DNA from: FEB-25 sp963726315
GTDB lineage: Bacteria; Chloroflexota; Anaerolineae; Anaerolineales; UBA4823
Direction of reading: 5' to 3'
Length of the DNA: 64,000 nucleotides
Assembly (NCBI GenBank): GCA_963726315.1
Contig: CAVSBZ010000004.1
Coordinates: 62,001 to 126,000, forward strand
Shown in pieces: positions 1-9,300 of the stretch. The notes under the pieces are model-generated. The model did not search any database, was not told the origin of the DNA, and worked only from the letters and a program-made list of their open reading frames with translations. A program made the position numbers and the translations under genes. Position 1 is the stretch's first letter; the number at the start of each line of letters is the position of its first letter.

Positions 1-508
1 GATATTGCGGTGGGTAATTCTAACGGCTCTCGGCTGAGCTGTCGTACCAGAGGTGAACATTAATGCCGCATCGCGATCGATGTCAAAATCTGGGTTGGAG
101 TCTTCCCAAGGATGAGACTCAACTTGCAGGAGTTGTTCATCAAGGATGTAGTATGGGAATTCCTCACAGTAGGATCGAAATTTATGATAAATAGATTTTT
201 CAACAAATAAGAATTCTACATCCAGCAAACGCCATATGGTCTTTAAAGTCATCCTTTGAGACCAATGTGGAAATTGGCACGGCAACTGCGCCTAACTTTA
301 AGGTGGCTAGATAAGCAGCAGCCCAATAGGGTGAATTAGCACTCCAAACTGCCACCCTGTCACCAGGCTCAACGCCCTTAGCTCTCATTTCATCCATCAA
401 GTATGAACAAACACTCTTAAGTAATCCATAGGATACTTTTGTGTTTTTGGTGATAAATGCCAATAAATCATCTTTTGATGAATTTAGCAGGTAGTCCGTT
501 GTGTTCAT
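1..508 (-). CDS. AMP-binding acyl-CoA synthetase, N-terminal part, frameshifted and cut by the window edge
   Basis: This is the N-terminal part of an ANL-superfamily (acyl-CoA synthetase/ligase) adenylating enzyme. Translation from the ATG at 508 gives a typical first strand-helix region with 'VEPGDRVAVWSANSPYW' and 'KLGAVAVPIS', then stops at 200. The adjacent frame continues without a stop to base 1 and carries the family's P-loop signature 'MFTSGTTAQPRAV' followed by 'THRNI' (bases 1-60). One base too many near 202-208 therefore separates two halves of one gene. The rest of the enzyme lies beyond the left edge, so the substrate (fatty or aromatic acid) cannot be named. It follows the acyltransferase gene by about 95 bp in the same direction. 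The family call is firm. Whether the break is real or a sequencing error is open; six similar breaks elsewhere in the window favour error. Confidence 0.8.
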
Positions 509-604
509 AATAAATTGGATTCAGAGAATTATTGTTTCTTTTTTTTAGCTCAACTCTCTCTAACTTTTCTGGATAATCAATCTCAAAAAATGATCACTTA
601 TGCG

Positions 605-1708
605 TTAGCTGAACAAATACCGATAGTATTGTTTTGCAGGAGACCTGCGAAAAGTTTGCATAATGATGATGGGTATCCCAAGACCCACCACGACTAATAT
701 GGGAACGAACACAATCGGAAAGGCTAATAACTTGGGAATAATTTTATAGATTATCCGTGCTGTAAATTCGATGATTGGATAGTGAATCAGGTAAATTCCA
801 TACGACATGACACCCAGCTGAGCTAAGCGGCTCGAGAATGGAACGGTTACCAGTGCCAGGAACCATAAAATAAATGTGGTTGCATACAGGTTATAGGTGA
901 TGGTTCCATTGTACGCACCCCAGGTTTGCAGGGTTGACTGCAACAGGTAATCAGCTTCGAGAATATTCAGCAAGCCGGTTAATACAACTAAACCGAACAA
1001 TAAAACCCTGTATTTCAACAACCATTGAGTGAAACCTTGAATATGGAAACCCGCAGAAATACCAAGTGTGAAAAAGAATATCCATTGAAAAGGTAACCAC
1101 AAAGGAAATAACCTCGAGATATTCCCAACCCATGGTGAACCCATACCCGCATACCCTAAATAAGTGAGCCCTACAGGGATCAGTTGGATTATTCCAGAGA
1201 TTACCAGGATCAGCTTCCAATTCCATTGCACTAATCTCACCAAAATGGGCGAGATTAAGTAGCAGGAACATAAAGCCGGTATAAACCAGAACGGTCCAAC
1301 TACACCTTTCGTTGCGAACAGAATAAAATACTCCAATGGAGGATAGGTATTTCCTTGTAATAAATCTGCTCCAATAAAGACAATCGACCAAATGAGATAT
1401 GGAATAAGCAGCGTTTTGATCCGTCTCCAGACAAAAGCCCAATTGAGTGGATTTCGTTTATCGAGTGCTGCATAGCTGACGAAGAAGCCGGAAACGAAAA
1501 AAAATGCCGGTACACAAAACGTGGCAATTTGCCGTAGAGATAAGAGAAAGTAGTGCGAAAAGGATCCGAGCTGAGACCAATCAGGTGATACTACCGGTCG
1601 AAAAGCATCTGCCCACAGAAATAAACCAATCTGTCCAAACCCCGCTGCATGGTTAACGACAACCGCGAAAATTGCCAAACCATTCAGGAGAAGAAGACGT
1701 TTGTACAC
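605..1708 (-). CDS. Acyltransferase 3 family membrane protein
   Basis: This is an integral membrane O-acyltransferase of the OafA/WecH (Acyltransferase_3) type, which moves acetyl or other acyl groups onto sugars or lipids on the outer face of the membrane. The 367-residue protein has about ten hydrophobic segments and starts with the family's opening helix containing the expected His ('LLNGLAIFAVVVNHAAGF'). Later segments include 'FWFIPALCSCYLISPI' and 'YGIYLIHYPIIE', where a membrane-embedded His is usual. The start is GTG at 1708, 17 bp after the stop of the DUF362 gene, so the two are probably co-transcribed. The acceptor is unknown; modification of a cell-surface glycan is a guess from the family and the sugar-rich surroundings. 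Confidence 0.85.
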   Translation of the reverse strand: MYKRLLLLNGLAIFAVVVNHAAGFGQIGLFLWADAFRPVVSPDWSQLGSFSHYFLLSLRQIATFCVPAFFFVSGFFVSYAALDKRNPLNWAFVWRRIKTLLIPYLIWSIVFIGADLLQGNTYPPLEYFILFATKGVVGPFWFIPALCSCYLISPILVRLVQWNWKLILVISGIIQLIPVGLTYLGYAGMGSPWVGNISRLFPLWLPFQWIFFFTLGISAGFHIQGFTQWLLKYRVLLFGLVVLTGLLNILEADYLLQSTLQTWGAYNGTITYNLYATTFILWFLALVTVPFSSRLAQLGVMSYGIYLIHYPIIEFTARIIYKIIPKLLAFPIVFVPILVVVGLGIPIIIMQTFRRSPAKQYYRYLFS

Positions 1709-1725
1709 AGCCGATCCAGTTTTTG

Positions 1726-3141
1726 TTAGGTTAATTCTAGTTTTATATAATCTATTTTCTGGTATTCAGGGTGCCAGGGATCCCCCCGTTCATATACCCC
1801 CATGCCTGCTGAATCTGCCAATCTCAAGTAGTCATCAGCATTCGGGCGTTGCGGATGCTCACCTGGTTCAGCATCCAGAATATCGAGCATGATGCAATCA
1901 TCTGCTACTGGATCGGCGGAGAGGAAGAGACTGTTTGCAGCTATATTCCCAAAGGATACCCATCGAGCAGGGGGATCGTTATTAGTGCAACAACCATAGG
2001 CACCGAACAACCCATCTCCTACGGTAAGGATGGTCTTATTGAGAATATTGGCATTGGAATATATATCGACCAGCGGATTGTAATTGGGGGAATAATATGA
2101 GTTACCCGGTTCTATATAGTTATGAAGGTTATCTGGCTCATAGTCATCGGTAATCCGGTTGATCGTTCCAAAATGGTTCTTAAAGCCTAATGTCACTCCG
2201 GCAATCCCGTGGTCCTTGAGGATCGGCATATTGATCAGGTAGGATGCGTTGACAATTGCATCAACGACTTTACGATCGGTTAAGCCAGGATGATTAAAAT
2301 GAACCGTGGCGCTTTGATTCAGGCTGTCGAAGGTGGCTTGCTCTTCACAATCTCCTCTATCGATAAATCGGACGTTGTATTGGCATTTTGATGAAAATCT
2401 TACTGGAATTGGGCGGATAGCATCGAAAATCCAAATATCAGATTCTTGTACACCTATAGTCACCATACCGGCGATAAGTGCATTCACTGGTTCCATTAAG
2501 GCATCGATTCTGTTCTCGTTCGTATTACAACCACTGCTGTTATTTAGGTTTACCTTGATCGCAATACCTTTCCCGTGTGTGTATCCCGGGAGGAGAGAAT
2601 TCCACGCATCACCGATATTGGATTTATTGGTTAATGTCATCAGACCCTGGTCGATCATGATGTTCACTTTGGTTTGATCAACGTGGTCCCCATACCAATC
2701 ACCACCATAGCTCCAGTTTGTCGCATTGACATTATGGACGTGCACTACTTTCGGTCCGATTCCCGGAGTCCGGGTGGCGGTCGGGGTGGGCGTGTCAGTC
2801 GGTGTGGTCGAGCCGGTAGGCGTAGGCGTATCGGTTGGCGTGAGCGTGCCGGTGGGTGTATCAGTGGGTGTAAGTGTGCCGGTAGGCGTATCTGTGGGTG
2901 TAAGCGTGCCGGTTGGCGTATTCGTCGCGATGATGGTCGAGGTAGCGGTAGGGGTAGTCGTTGGGGTGGGTAGTCGACCTTTTCCTTCCATGACAATCGG
3001 AAGGTAATTCTCACTATTTATTAGCTGGTCAACTGCACGAGCAAATGTATCGCGATATACACCGAACGCAGTTAGGCTAGCTGCAGCTGCAGATACAGTA
3101 AACATTTTTAAGAATTGTCTGCGGTCAATATTCTTGCTCAT
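1726..3141 (-). CDS. DUF362 domain protein with Tat signal and PT-rich linker
   Basis: This exported protein has a twin-arginine signal at residues 5-30 ('DRRQFLKMF' followed by an Ala-rich segment), so it is probably exported folded by Tat. Residues 46-51 read 'YLPIVM', resembling the short tail at the C-terminus of several secreted proteins in this window. Residues 57-126 form a Thr/Pro linker that includes three exact copies of TPTGTLTPTD. The remaining ~345 residues match DUF362, with 'GIAIKVNLNNSSGC', 'YLINMPILKDHGIAGVTLGFKNHFG' and 'NKTILTVGDGLFGAYG'. DUF362 proteins have no agreed activity; some resemble iron-sulfur proteins, but no CxxCxxC cluster is seen here. It heads a leftward unit with the acyltransferase. 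Confidence 0.85.
   Translation of the reverse strand: MSKNIDRRQFLKMFTVSAAAASLTAFGVYRDTFARAVDQLINSENYLPIVMEGKGRLPTPTTTPTATSTIIATNTPTGTLTPTDTPTGTLTPTDTPTGTLTPTDTPTPTGSTTPTDTPTPTATRTPGIGPKVVHVHNVNATNWSYGGDWYGDHVDQTKVNIMIDQGLMTLTNKSNIGDAWNSLLPGYTHGKGIAIKVNLNNSSGCNTNENRIDALMEPVNALIAGMVTIGVQESDIWIFDAIRPIPVRFSSKCQYNVRFIDRGDCEEQATFDSLNQSATVHFNHPGLTDRKVVDAIVNASYLINMPILKDHGIAGVTLGFKNHFGTINRITDDYEPDNLHNYIEPGNSYYSPNYNPLVDIYSNANILNKTILTVGDGLFGAYGCCTNNDPPARWVSFGNIAANSLFLSADPVADDCIMLDILDAEPGEHPQRPNADDYLRLADSAGMGVYERGDPWHPEYQKIDYIKLELT
2830..2919 (-). repeat. Three tandem 30-bp repeats coding TPTGTLTPTD
   Basis: Residues 75-104 of the DUF362 protein are three copies of the decapeptide TPTGTLTPTD, encoded by three 30-bp repeats with mainly synonymous differences. 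The wider low-complexity linker spans 2764-2973. In-frame repeat changes here would alter linker length only. Confidence 0.85.
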
Positions 3142-3845
3142 GGTTGGCTCCTCACATTATCAATCAATCCAACTCACCTGATCTGATTGCTCCTTTCAAT
3201 TACTGTTAAGAATTCGCTTTATGCCTATCGGTTTCCCGCCTCTTCCATTTCTTGGGATTCTCGATAATTTTATATTGCCAATATGGATATAAAACAGGCA
3301 ATCATAAGTCATTTTAAATCTATGCAAGATTTACACCAAATCATCACTAACACCTGGGAAAGATATTACCTGATTCCTATTTTTACCTTCCCGAAAAAAT
3401 CACCGGTCCATGTGATAGTGACCTACGAATTCTTAAAAAATTAGTTATCACCAGTCGCCAGTACTAAAACGCAATTCTATAATAATGGAGCATCATGCAT
3501 GAATAAAGCAGGCTATTTCCTGAAATATGATCGTACCTTCTCGATCATCTACAGATAAGCACTGTTTATTATAACCAGGTGTATATATCGATTCATATTG
3601 GTAGAAATTTATTTATGAATGGTTTGCATATAAGTTTATCACTCTTTTAGCATGGATTTGAATCGAAACATCCTCTGTCTAAACAACTTGTATTACCATA
3701 GCCAAGCATAAACCTTGTGATATAAGCTCCATTGATTCCTGCCCACCTCCCTCACCATTGGGTTCATGGTTGTATTTCGCCTCGATTTATGTGATAATCA
3801 GTAAAATCCTTCTCTGTCGATCAAAGCCGTTCAAGGATCAATGCC
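3142..3845. other. Gene-free divergent intergenic region
   Basis: These 704 bp separate the leftward DUF362 gene from the rightward SGNH-like lipoprotein gene and should hold promoters for both. The sequence is AT-rich and has no convincing open frame. 'TGTGATATAAG' near 3716-3726 could be an extended -10 for the rightward gene, but no well-spaced -35 is visible. No RNA gene was recognised. Confidence 0.4.
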
Positions 3846-4883
3846 ATGAAAACCCTCCGATTTCATGCCCTGTTTTCCGCACTGATTTGTCTGGTTTTAC
3901 TCAGCTGCAGCCAGGGCAGCCAAACCTCGGTAAATGCACCATCTCAAGCGCAAGACCCATCAACCGCCCTCATCAATCCTCCTGCTTCACCGGTGAAGCT
4001 TATCTTCATTCACCATTCCACCGGTGGCATGTGGCTGGCAAACAATTATGGTGGGCTGGGGAAAGCGCTAATGCAGAACAACTACTACGTTAGCACCACC
4101 AACTACGGTTGGGGACCAAACGGGATTGGCGACCGCACCGATATTATCAACTGGCCTGAGTGGTTCACAGGCGATCAACGCGACACCTACATGAATGCAC
4201 TCTTCAACGAGAATGGGCAGAACATCGGTGATTATGGAAAATGGTCACGCCTGCGCAATGATCCAGGCGGTGAGAACCAGATCATCGTGTTTAAGTCTTG
4301 CTACCCCAATTCCGATCTGTGGGGCTCTCCAGATGATCCTCCAGCAGGTGAAATCAATGACCAGCTCACGGTTGCTAATGCCAAAGCAATATATAACAAT
4401 CTGCTCTCGTATTTCGTCACCCGCCAGGATAAACTCTTCGTCGTCATTACCGCTCCCCCGCTGGCCGAGGGTGATTATTATGTAGGCAACCAGACGGCTT
4501 CCGAGCGCTCAGCGAATGCCCGCGCATTCAACGTTTGGCTTATGAACGATTGGCTGGTGGATTATCCGTATAGCAATGTAGCGGTGTTTGACTACTATAA
4601 TGTGCTAACCTCCAACGGAAGCCAAAATCGTATTGACCTCACCGACTCGAATAAGGAACCCAATGACGCTGGGAAGGAGGATGGCAACCACCACCGCTGG
4701 TGGAATGGTGCTGTCCAGCACATCCAGACAGTGGATAACAATTATTCGGCTTTTCCCACCGCATCAAATGGAGATAGCCACCCAACCAAGGCGGGTCAGC
4801 AAAAAGCCACCGAGGAGTTTATCCTGCTGCTCAATGTTTTTTACCATCGCTGGGTTGCAAGCATGGGAGTAAAAAATAACTGA
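3846..4883 (+). CDS. Secreted lipoprotein, SGNH/GDSL hydrolase-like
   Basis: The protein starts with a lipoprotein signal peptide of ~22 residues ending in the lipobox 'LVLLSC', so the mature protein should be lipid-anchored outside the membrane. A possible ribosome site, AAGGA, lies at 3834-3838. Of 345 residues, the part from ~57 reads 'KLIFIHHSTGGMW', and the end contains 'SHPTKAGQQKATEEFI'. A Ser near the N-terminal strand and a late DxxH-like motif followed by a helix is the layout of SGNH (GDSL) esterases, and 'IVFKSCYPNSD' sits where a middle block would be. Fold membership is inferred from these motifs; no substrate can be named. It is the only rightward gene in the first 14 kb and has no operon partner. 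Confidence 0.6.
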   Translation: MKTLRFHALFSALICLVLLSCSQGSQTSVNAPSQAQDPSTALINPPASPVKLIFIHHSTGGMWLANNYGGLGKALMQNNYYVSTTNYGWGPNGIGDRTDIINWPEWFTGDQRDTYMNALFNENGQNIGDYGKWSRLRNDPGGENQIIVFKSCYPNSDLWGSPDDPPAGEINDQLTVANAKAIYNNLLSYFVTRQDKLFVVITAPPLAEGDYYVGNQTASERSANARAFNVWLMNDWLVDYPYSNVAVFDYYNVLTSNGSQNRIDLTDSNKEPNDAGKEDGNHHRWWNGAVQHIQTVDNNYSAFPTASNGDSHPTKAGQQKATEEFILLLNVFYHRWVASMGVKNN

Positions 4884-5134
4884 TCTCACCCCCAAAAATG
4901 CTGGAGATCCCGATATGCCCACGCACTTAGAACGGGCCATAAGCAGTTAATATGAATCGGATCATGATCCCTGGATAACACTGCGAAAAATAATCGTCCT
5001 TGTCAGGAAAATTGACTTAATATATTTGCTATTTCTCATCTTATTGAAAGTACTGTTGATTGCCTTCTTCTGTTGCTTCGTAATCATCGGGTACAGTAGT
5101 AAATCGATCTCTAGTTGTCTAGGAAAACAATTTA

Positions 5135-5162
5135 GGGCTGCCTTTGTTGTTGCAGGCAGCCC
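5135..5162 (-). terminator. Hairpin terminator of the 5189-6256 gene
   Basis: GGGCTGCC (5135-5142) and GGCAGCCC (5155-5162) form a perfect 8-bp stem with a 12-nt loop. Read leftward it is followed by 'TAAATTGTTTTCC'. It lies about 26 bp after the stop of the leftward gene. The T-run is interrupted. It may also stop rightward transcripts from the lipoprotein gene. Confidence 0.6.
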
Positions 5163-5188
5163 CAATGATCGATTTAATATTCTGGATG

Positions 5189-6256
5189 TTATGATCCTAG
5201 CCGTATCGCCGGTAGCAGGTTCCAGTAATTGATATCCACTACAACAGGCTCGATGAATTTATTTGACCCCGTCATGACTATCTCTAACCAGTAATAATAA
5301 TGCTGACCTTGGGCCACATTATCGTTGAATTGATAGTTAGCACCGATCAATTGCCCGGCATTCTGCGCCGAAATGATTTCAAAGTTTAATTTCTGCTTTG
5401 CACCATCCTGCAAATCCGAGCGATAGACATTGAAGCCCACCAGGTCGACCTCAGAAACCGTCTCCCATTCCAGCTTGACATTATTCAACATGGCCTTGCC
5501 AGTGAACGAAGACACCAATACATCTGTAGGATCTTCGGTAAGGATTATATCTTGCCGAGCAGGGTAAGTAGATGGTGTGGTGATGATCCAGGTTGGATCA
5601 TAGCCGACTGTACCGTTGCTCCCACCCTGACCGATGATCTGAATATTATCCACACCAGGGGTATAAGTATACGAGTTTGAACGATCCAAAGTTCGGGCAT
5701 TTGACAGGGTGAAGGTCCAAAACCCAGTAATATCCGTCCGGGCAGACATCAAGTCTGAAGATCCTAAGCTGCCAAGTCCATCTACATCGTGCAATTGCAG
5801 ATATACCATTGCATTGATTACAGGAGTAGTGGTATCGACCAGAAACATAAATCCCCGGAAAACATTTGTAGTAGGAGGAATCAAAGATACACCAGTAGTG
5901 ACCTGATAATAGGCACCACTATTATTATCTGTTTCATCACCGGAAGTGACCTGGAAATAGTAGGTAGTGCTAGGCTGAAGACCACTTATAGTTACATAAT
6001 GGGTGGTGGTCGAAGCTATCGCATCCGTGACACTATTAGGTAGTGGATTTGGGGGCGGGTTTGTACCCCAGGCTACCAAACCATTACTGGTGACAAGTGT
6101 AGCCCAACTCACCACAAAGTTCACGTCTCGTACATTGCTTATAGTTACCTTATTGATCCCCGTGGCAGCTATCCCTTGGTTTGTCGAAAAGCCAAAAATG
6201 ATGGATATTAATAATATACTTATTACCACTTGCATGAAAATCGTCTTTTTACGCAT
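5189..6256 (-). CDS. Secreted Fn3-like protein with shared C-terminal domain
   Basis: The 355-residue protein has an N-terminal signal peptide (~residues 1-30). Next comes an Fn3-like module ('ISNVRDVNFVVSWAT', 'VTISGLQPSTTYYFQVTSGD') of the kind found before metallophosphatases and in Anaerolineae surface proteins. The middle section ('FRGFMFLVDTTTPVINAMVYL') resembles a carboxypeptidase-regulatory-like beta fold. The last ~100 residues form a domain with 'LEWETVSEVDLVGFNVYRS' and 'YYYWLEIV' that recurs at the ends of the C25 and S8 proteases near 52 and 58 kb. It ends 'LLPAIRLGS', a variant of the short tail seen on other secreted proteins here. No catalytic motif is visible; a surface-exposed structural or adhesive role is likely. 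A hairpin terminator follows. Confidence 0.7.
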   Translation of the reverse strand: MRKKTIFMQVVISILLISIIFGFSTNQGIAATGINKVTISNVRDVNFVVSWATLVTSNGLVAWGTNPPPNPLPNSVTDAIASTTTHYVTISGLQPSTTYYFQVTSGDETDNNSGAYYQVTTGVSLIPPTTNVFRGFMFLVDTTTPVINAMVYLQLHDVDGLGSLGSSDLMSARTDITGFWTFTLSNARTLDRSNSYTYTPGVDNIQIIGQGGSNGTVGYDPTWIITTPSTYPARQDIILTEDPTDVLVSSFTGKAMLNNVKLEWETVSEVDLVGFNVYRSDLQDGAKQKLNFEIISAQNAGQLIGANYQFNDNVAQGQHYYYWLEIVMTGSNKFIEPVVVDINYWNLLPAIRLGS

Positions 6257-6339
6257 TGGATACTCCTCTGGAACCTAGAAAAACTAGTAGATTATCACAA
6301 ACAACCTCAGATTCCATAATAATGCTCAGATCTTCCTCC

Positions 6340-9300
6340 CTATGGAGTAAACGTACTGACTGCAGAACAATAGACAAAGTAACCATCGGTAGGTAGGATA
6401 TTGTAGTTGTTGAGAAAATCATTTAGGTAGTACGCATCCCAAGCTGAATTGCTCCATCGATATGTTAGTGAACAATTTCCCCCCTGGCTGTTGATAGCGG
6501 TTAATAATCCTTGAGCAACCATCCCTGTTGCAGGAAATGGTAAACCTATCAGATTTAGACCGGTGGTTATACTAATGGTAACACCACTGTTCACCCGATT
6601 TCCTAGTAGAGTAAAACTGCTTGACTGAGTACACAGGACGAAATATCCATTTCCCATGCTAATCGAGAACCGATCAAATTCATCCGCGAAGTAATGAATT
6701 TGCCATCCTGCATCAATCCACTGGGCAATCTGTGTACAATTTCCACCCTGTGCATTGATCGCCTGCAACAATGTTTCAGCATTATATGGGGTGATTGGTG
6801 TCAGTGGCAAGGTCACCAGGTTCCAGCCTGCCTGGATAGGCAGAATGGCGCTTGGAGTAACGTAATAATTGATGGTTACGTTCTCAACAACAGGTGTTAT
6901 TCCCGTGTCCTCAGTAGTCATCGTGACCCGGTACTGGAAGTAACGCCCATGTGGACTTGCAATACTGTTGTCGATATTAACTGCTGCCCAATCTGACCAG
7001 GATGCATTATCTATTGAGGTACGGGTAAAAACAGTTGCCGTGCTACTTCCGGGTCTAGAAATTGTAGCAGTGAGACTGGTCCAGGTTGCTTCAGTTTTCG
7101 CCACGAAAATCCTGGAGATAAAGTCTCCCGAAGTTGCATAAGGTCCCATTCGCAGCCAATTTACATTCAATGCTCCTGATAATCCATAAGATGCAGGCAT
7201 CGGTCGTAAATTATTACCGGTTGTCCCCGTAAAACTGGCCACTGGGTTCCCATCAATATAATAATCTACCGAGCTGGAATTCCAAACTATTTTGTAACGG
7301 TGCGCTGTGCCGAGATAACCTGGGAGTGCGGTACTACCACCAGGAACGCTATTTGCCGTGAAATTTCCCCCACCATCTGTCCCGAAGATGATATATGGAT
7401 CATAGTTAAAATCATTTCCCAACCCCACAGCTTGATACGCGATATTATAAAAAGTCGCCATAAATTCCAGCCATTGGGGTGGTGCATAAGCATCGTTTTT
7501 CGAGAGTTGAACTCCAGTTAATGTTAGCTGTCCATTGCTTTCAGCTGCAGTGCCGCCGCTATTGCCAACGTTGTATTGACTCACTGTCCAATCACCCGGA
7601 AAGGTCAATGCGGAGAACTCATCTCCAACAACCGGTGCCAGGATCACCTCTCCATCTGTAGTCTCAGCAACGTAAGTTCCCGCGCCAGTTGTCCCAGCAC
7701 CGAAATCTGCAAATGTATTATCTGTAAAACTCCCTGTGTTAGCCGTTCTGAAAGTCCATGAGTTAGCCGTACCAAGGTGATTACCCGTTAAATCCGCCAC
7801 ACTCCCGGATACGTTCACCTGATAAAGCACGTCCGGGTCTAATGAGGTTGTTGGATTTAATGTGGCTGTAAGATCTGCATAACCTACAGCTGCAGGCACA
7901 TCTGTTGCGGTATCGAGATTGCGCAATGTTAATGTGGAGACAATGATCGTGCTGCTGTCCATGGCCTCGCTGAAGGTGACATCGATATTCGAATTTTGAT
8001 CAACATTAAATGCTCCAGCTGCAGGTGATCGGCTTGTGACCGTTGGAGGAGTTGTATCTGGATGGAAAATATATCCAAAAGCAACCTGTCTTAATATTGG
8101 TGTCCTGGTACTATCAGAAGTTGACAAAACTGCCTGGAACTGCAGATAGCGAGAGCTCACAGCGATCGGTACGCCATAGGTTATGGGAGTAAATGCTGTC
8201 CAGCCAGAATCCGGGGTAGGTGTGTTTCCGGTTCGAATACTCATCGCTAAACCTGTCCCTGCAGGTAGGTCAGCGATCCAGTCTGGTGCCCCCCAATCAG
8301 CTGTGCCAACCACATCCCAGACCCGCGAAGTAAAAGTACCTGAGGACACGTAGGGGCTCATCCGCAGCCAGTCTACAGTTAAATCATCTCCCCCGTTTCG
8401 ATATTTGGCCGCCATGGGTCGCATATTGCTTGCTATTGTTATAGTATGGATGGCGACCTGGTTGCCATCGATATAATAAATGATATTCGACGCGTTCCAT
8501 TCTATCCGGTAGTGGTGTGGTGTGCCAAGCCAATTTCCTGGGATTGTTGTGTTTAAATTAACAGGTACAGGGGTTCCTTGATCATTGCTGCTCGCTTGTA
8601 AGGTTGTGCCCGATGTTGTATCCGTAGTGAAGCTCGCATACGGGGTCTGGCCGAAATCCACTCCAAAGCCAATTTGCCGGAAGGTGCCAACTGTAAAAGT
8701 AGCCACAAAATCCAGGGATCGTCCAGGACCGAATGTGGCGTCTGTCCCAACCCGTGTTCCATGGAGAGTTAACAGGCCTCCACTTACCACAGCTGTCCCT
8801 CCCGGGGATAGATAATCTTCAATAAACCAGCCTGCTGGCAGCGATGTACCTGAGAATTCAGTACCAACGGTAGGCAGCAGGATCACATCACCATCCCCAT
8901 CGCTGGTGATGTAGGTATTGATCCCTAAAGTACCTGCGCTAAAATCTGCAACAGTTGTATCAATCATGCGCCTGTCAGGAACAGCAAATGATAGCGGGTT
9001 ATTGCCTGTCGACGGATAGGTTGTTGTATTATTTGAGAAATCTGTCGAAGTGACGCGGAAATAATAGGTCACGCCTACATTGAGCCCGTTCAATGTGATT
9101 GCATGCATTGTTACAAGAGCAGGATTGGATGTTGATGATCCCAAAGAAGCTGGATCCGTCCCATAATCGACTCGTGAATGGCTGATCTTATCGGTCATCC
9201 AGGTGATCTGAACGCTTCCATCAAGTGACGGAATGGCGGCAACATTTGAAATTACCGGTGGTATCAAATCAGGTTCGTAGGTCGCTACATAACTGCCTGG

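Noticed and set aside
515..697. Rightward 60-codon frame at the end of the acyltransferase
   Set aside because: It overlaps the real gene in antisense and has no features.
2674..3007. Rightward Val/Gly- and Arg-rich frames opposite the DUF362 linker
   Set aside because: They are antisense shadows of the repetitive PT-linker.
3758..4093. Alternative rightward frame overlapping the lipoprotein start
   Set aside because: The lipoprotein frame has a signal peptide and lipobox; this one has neither.
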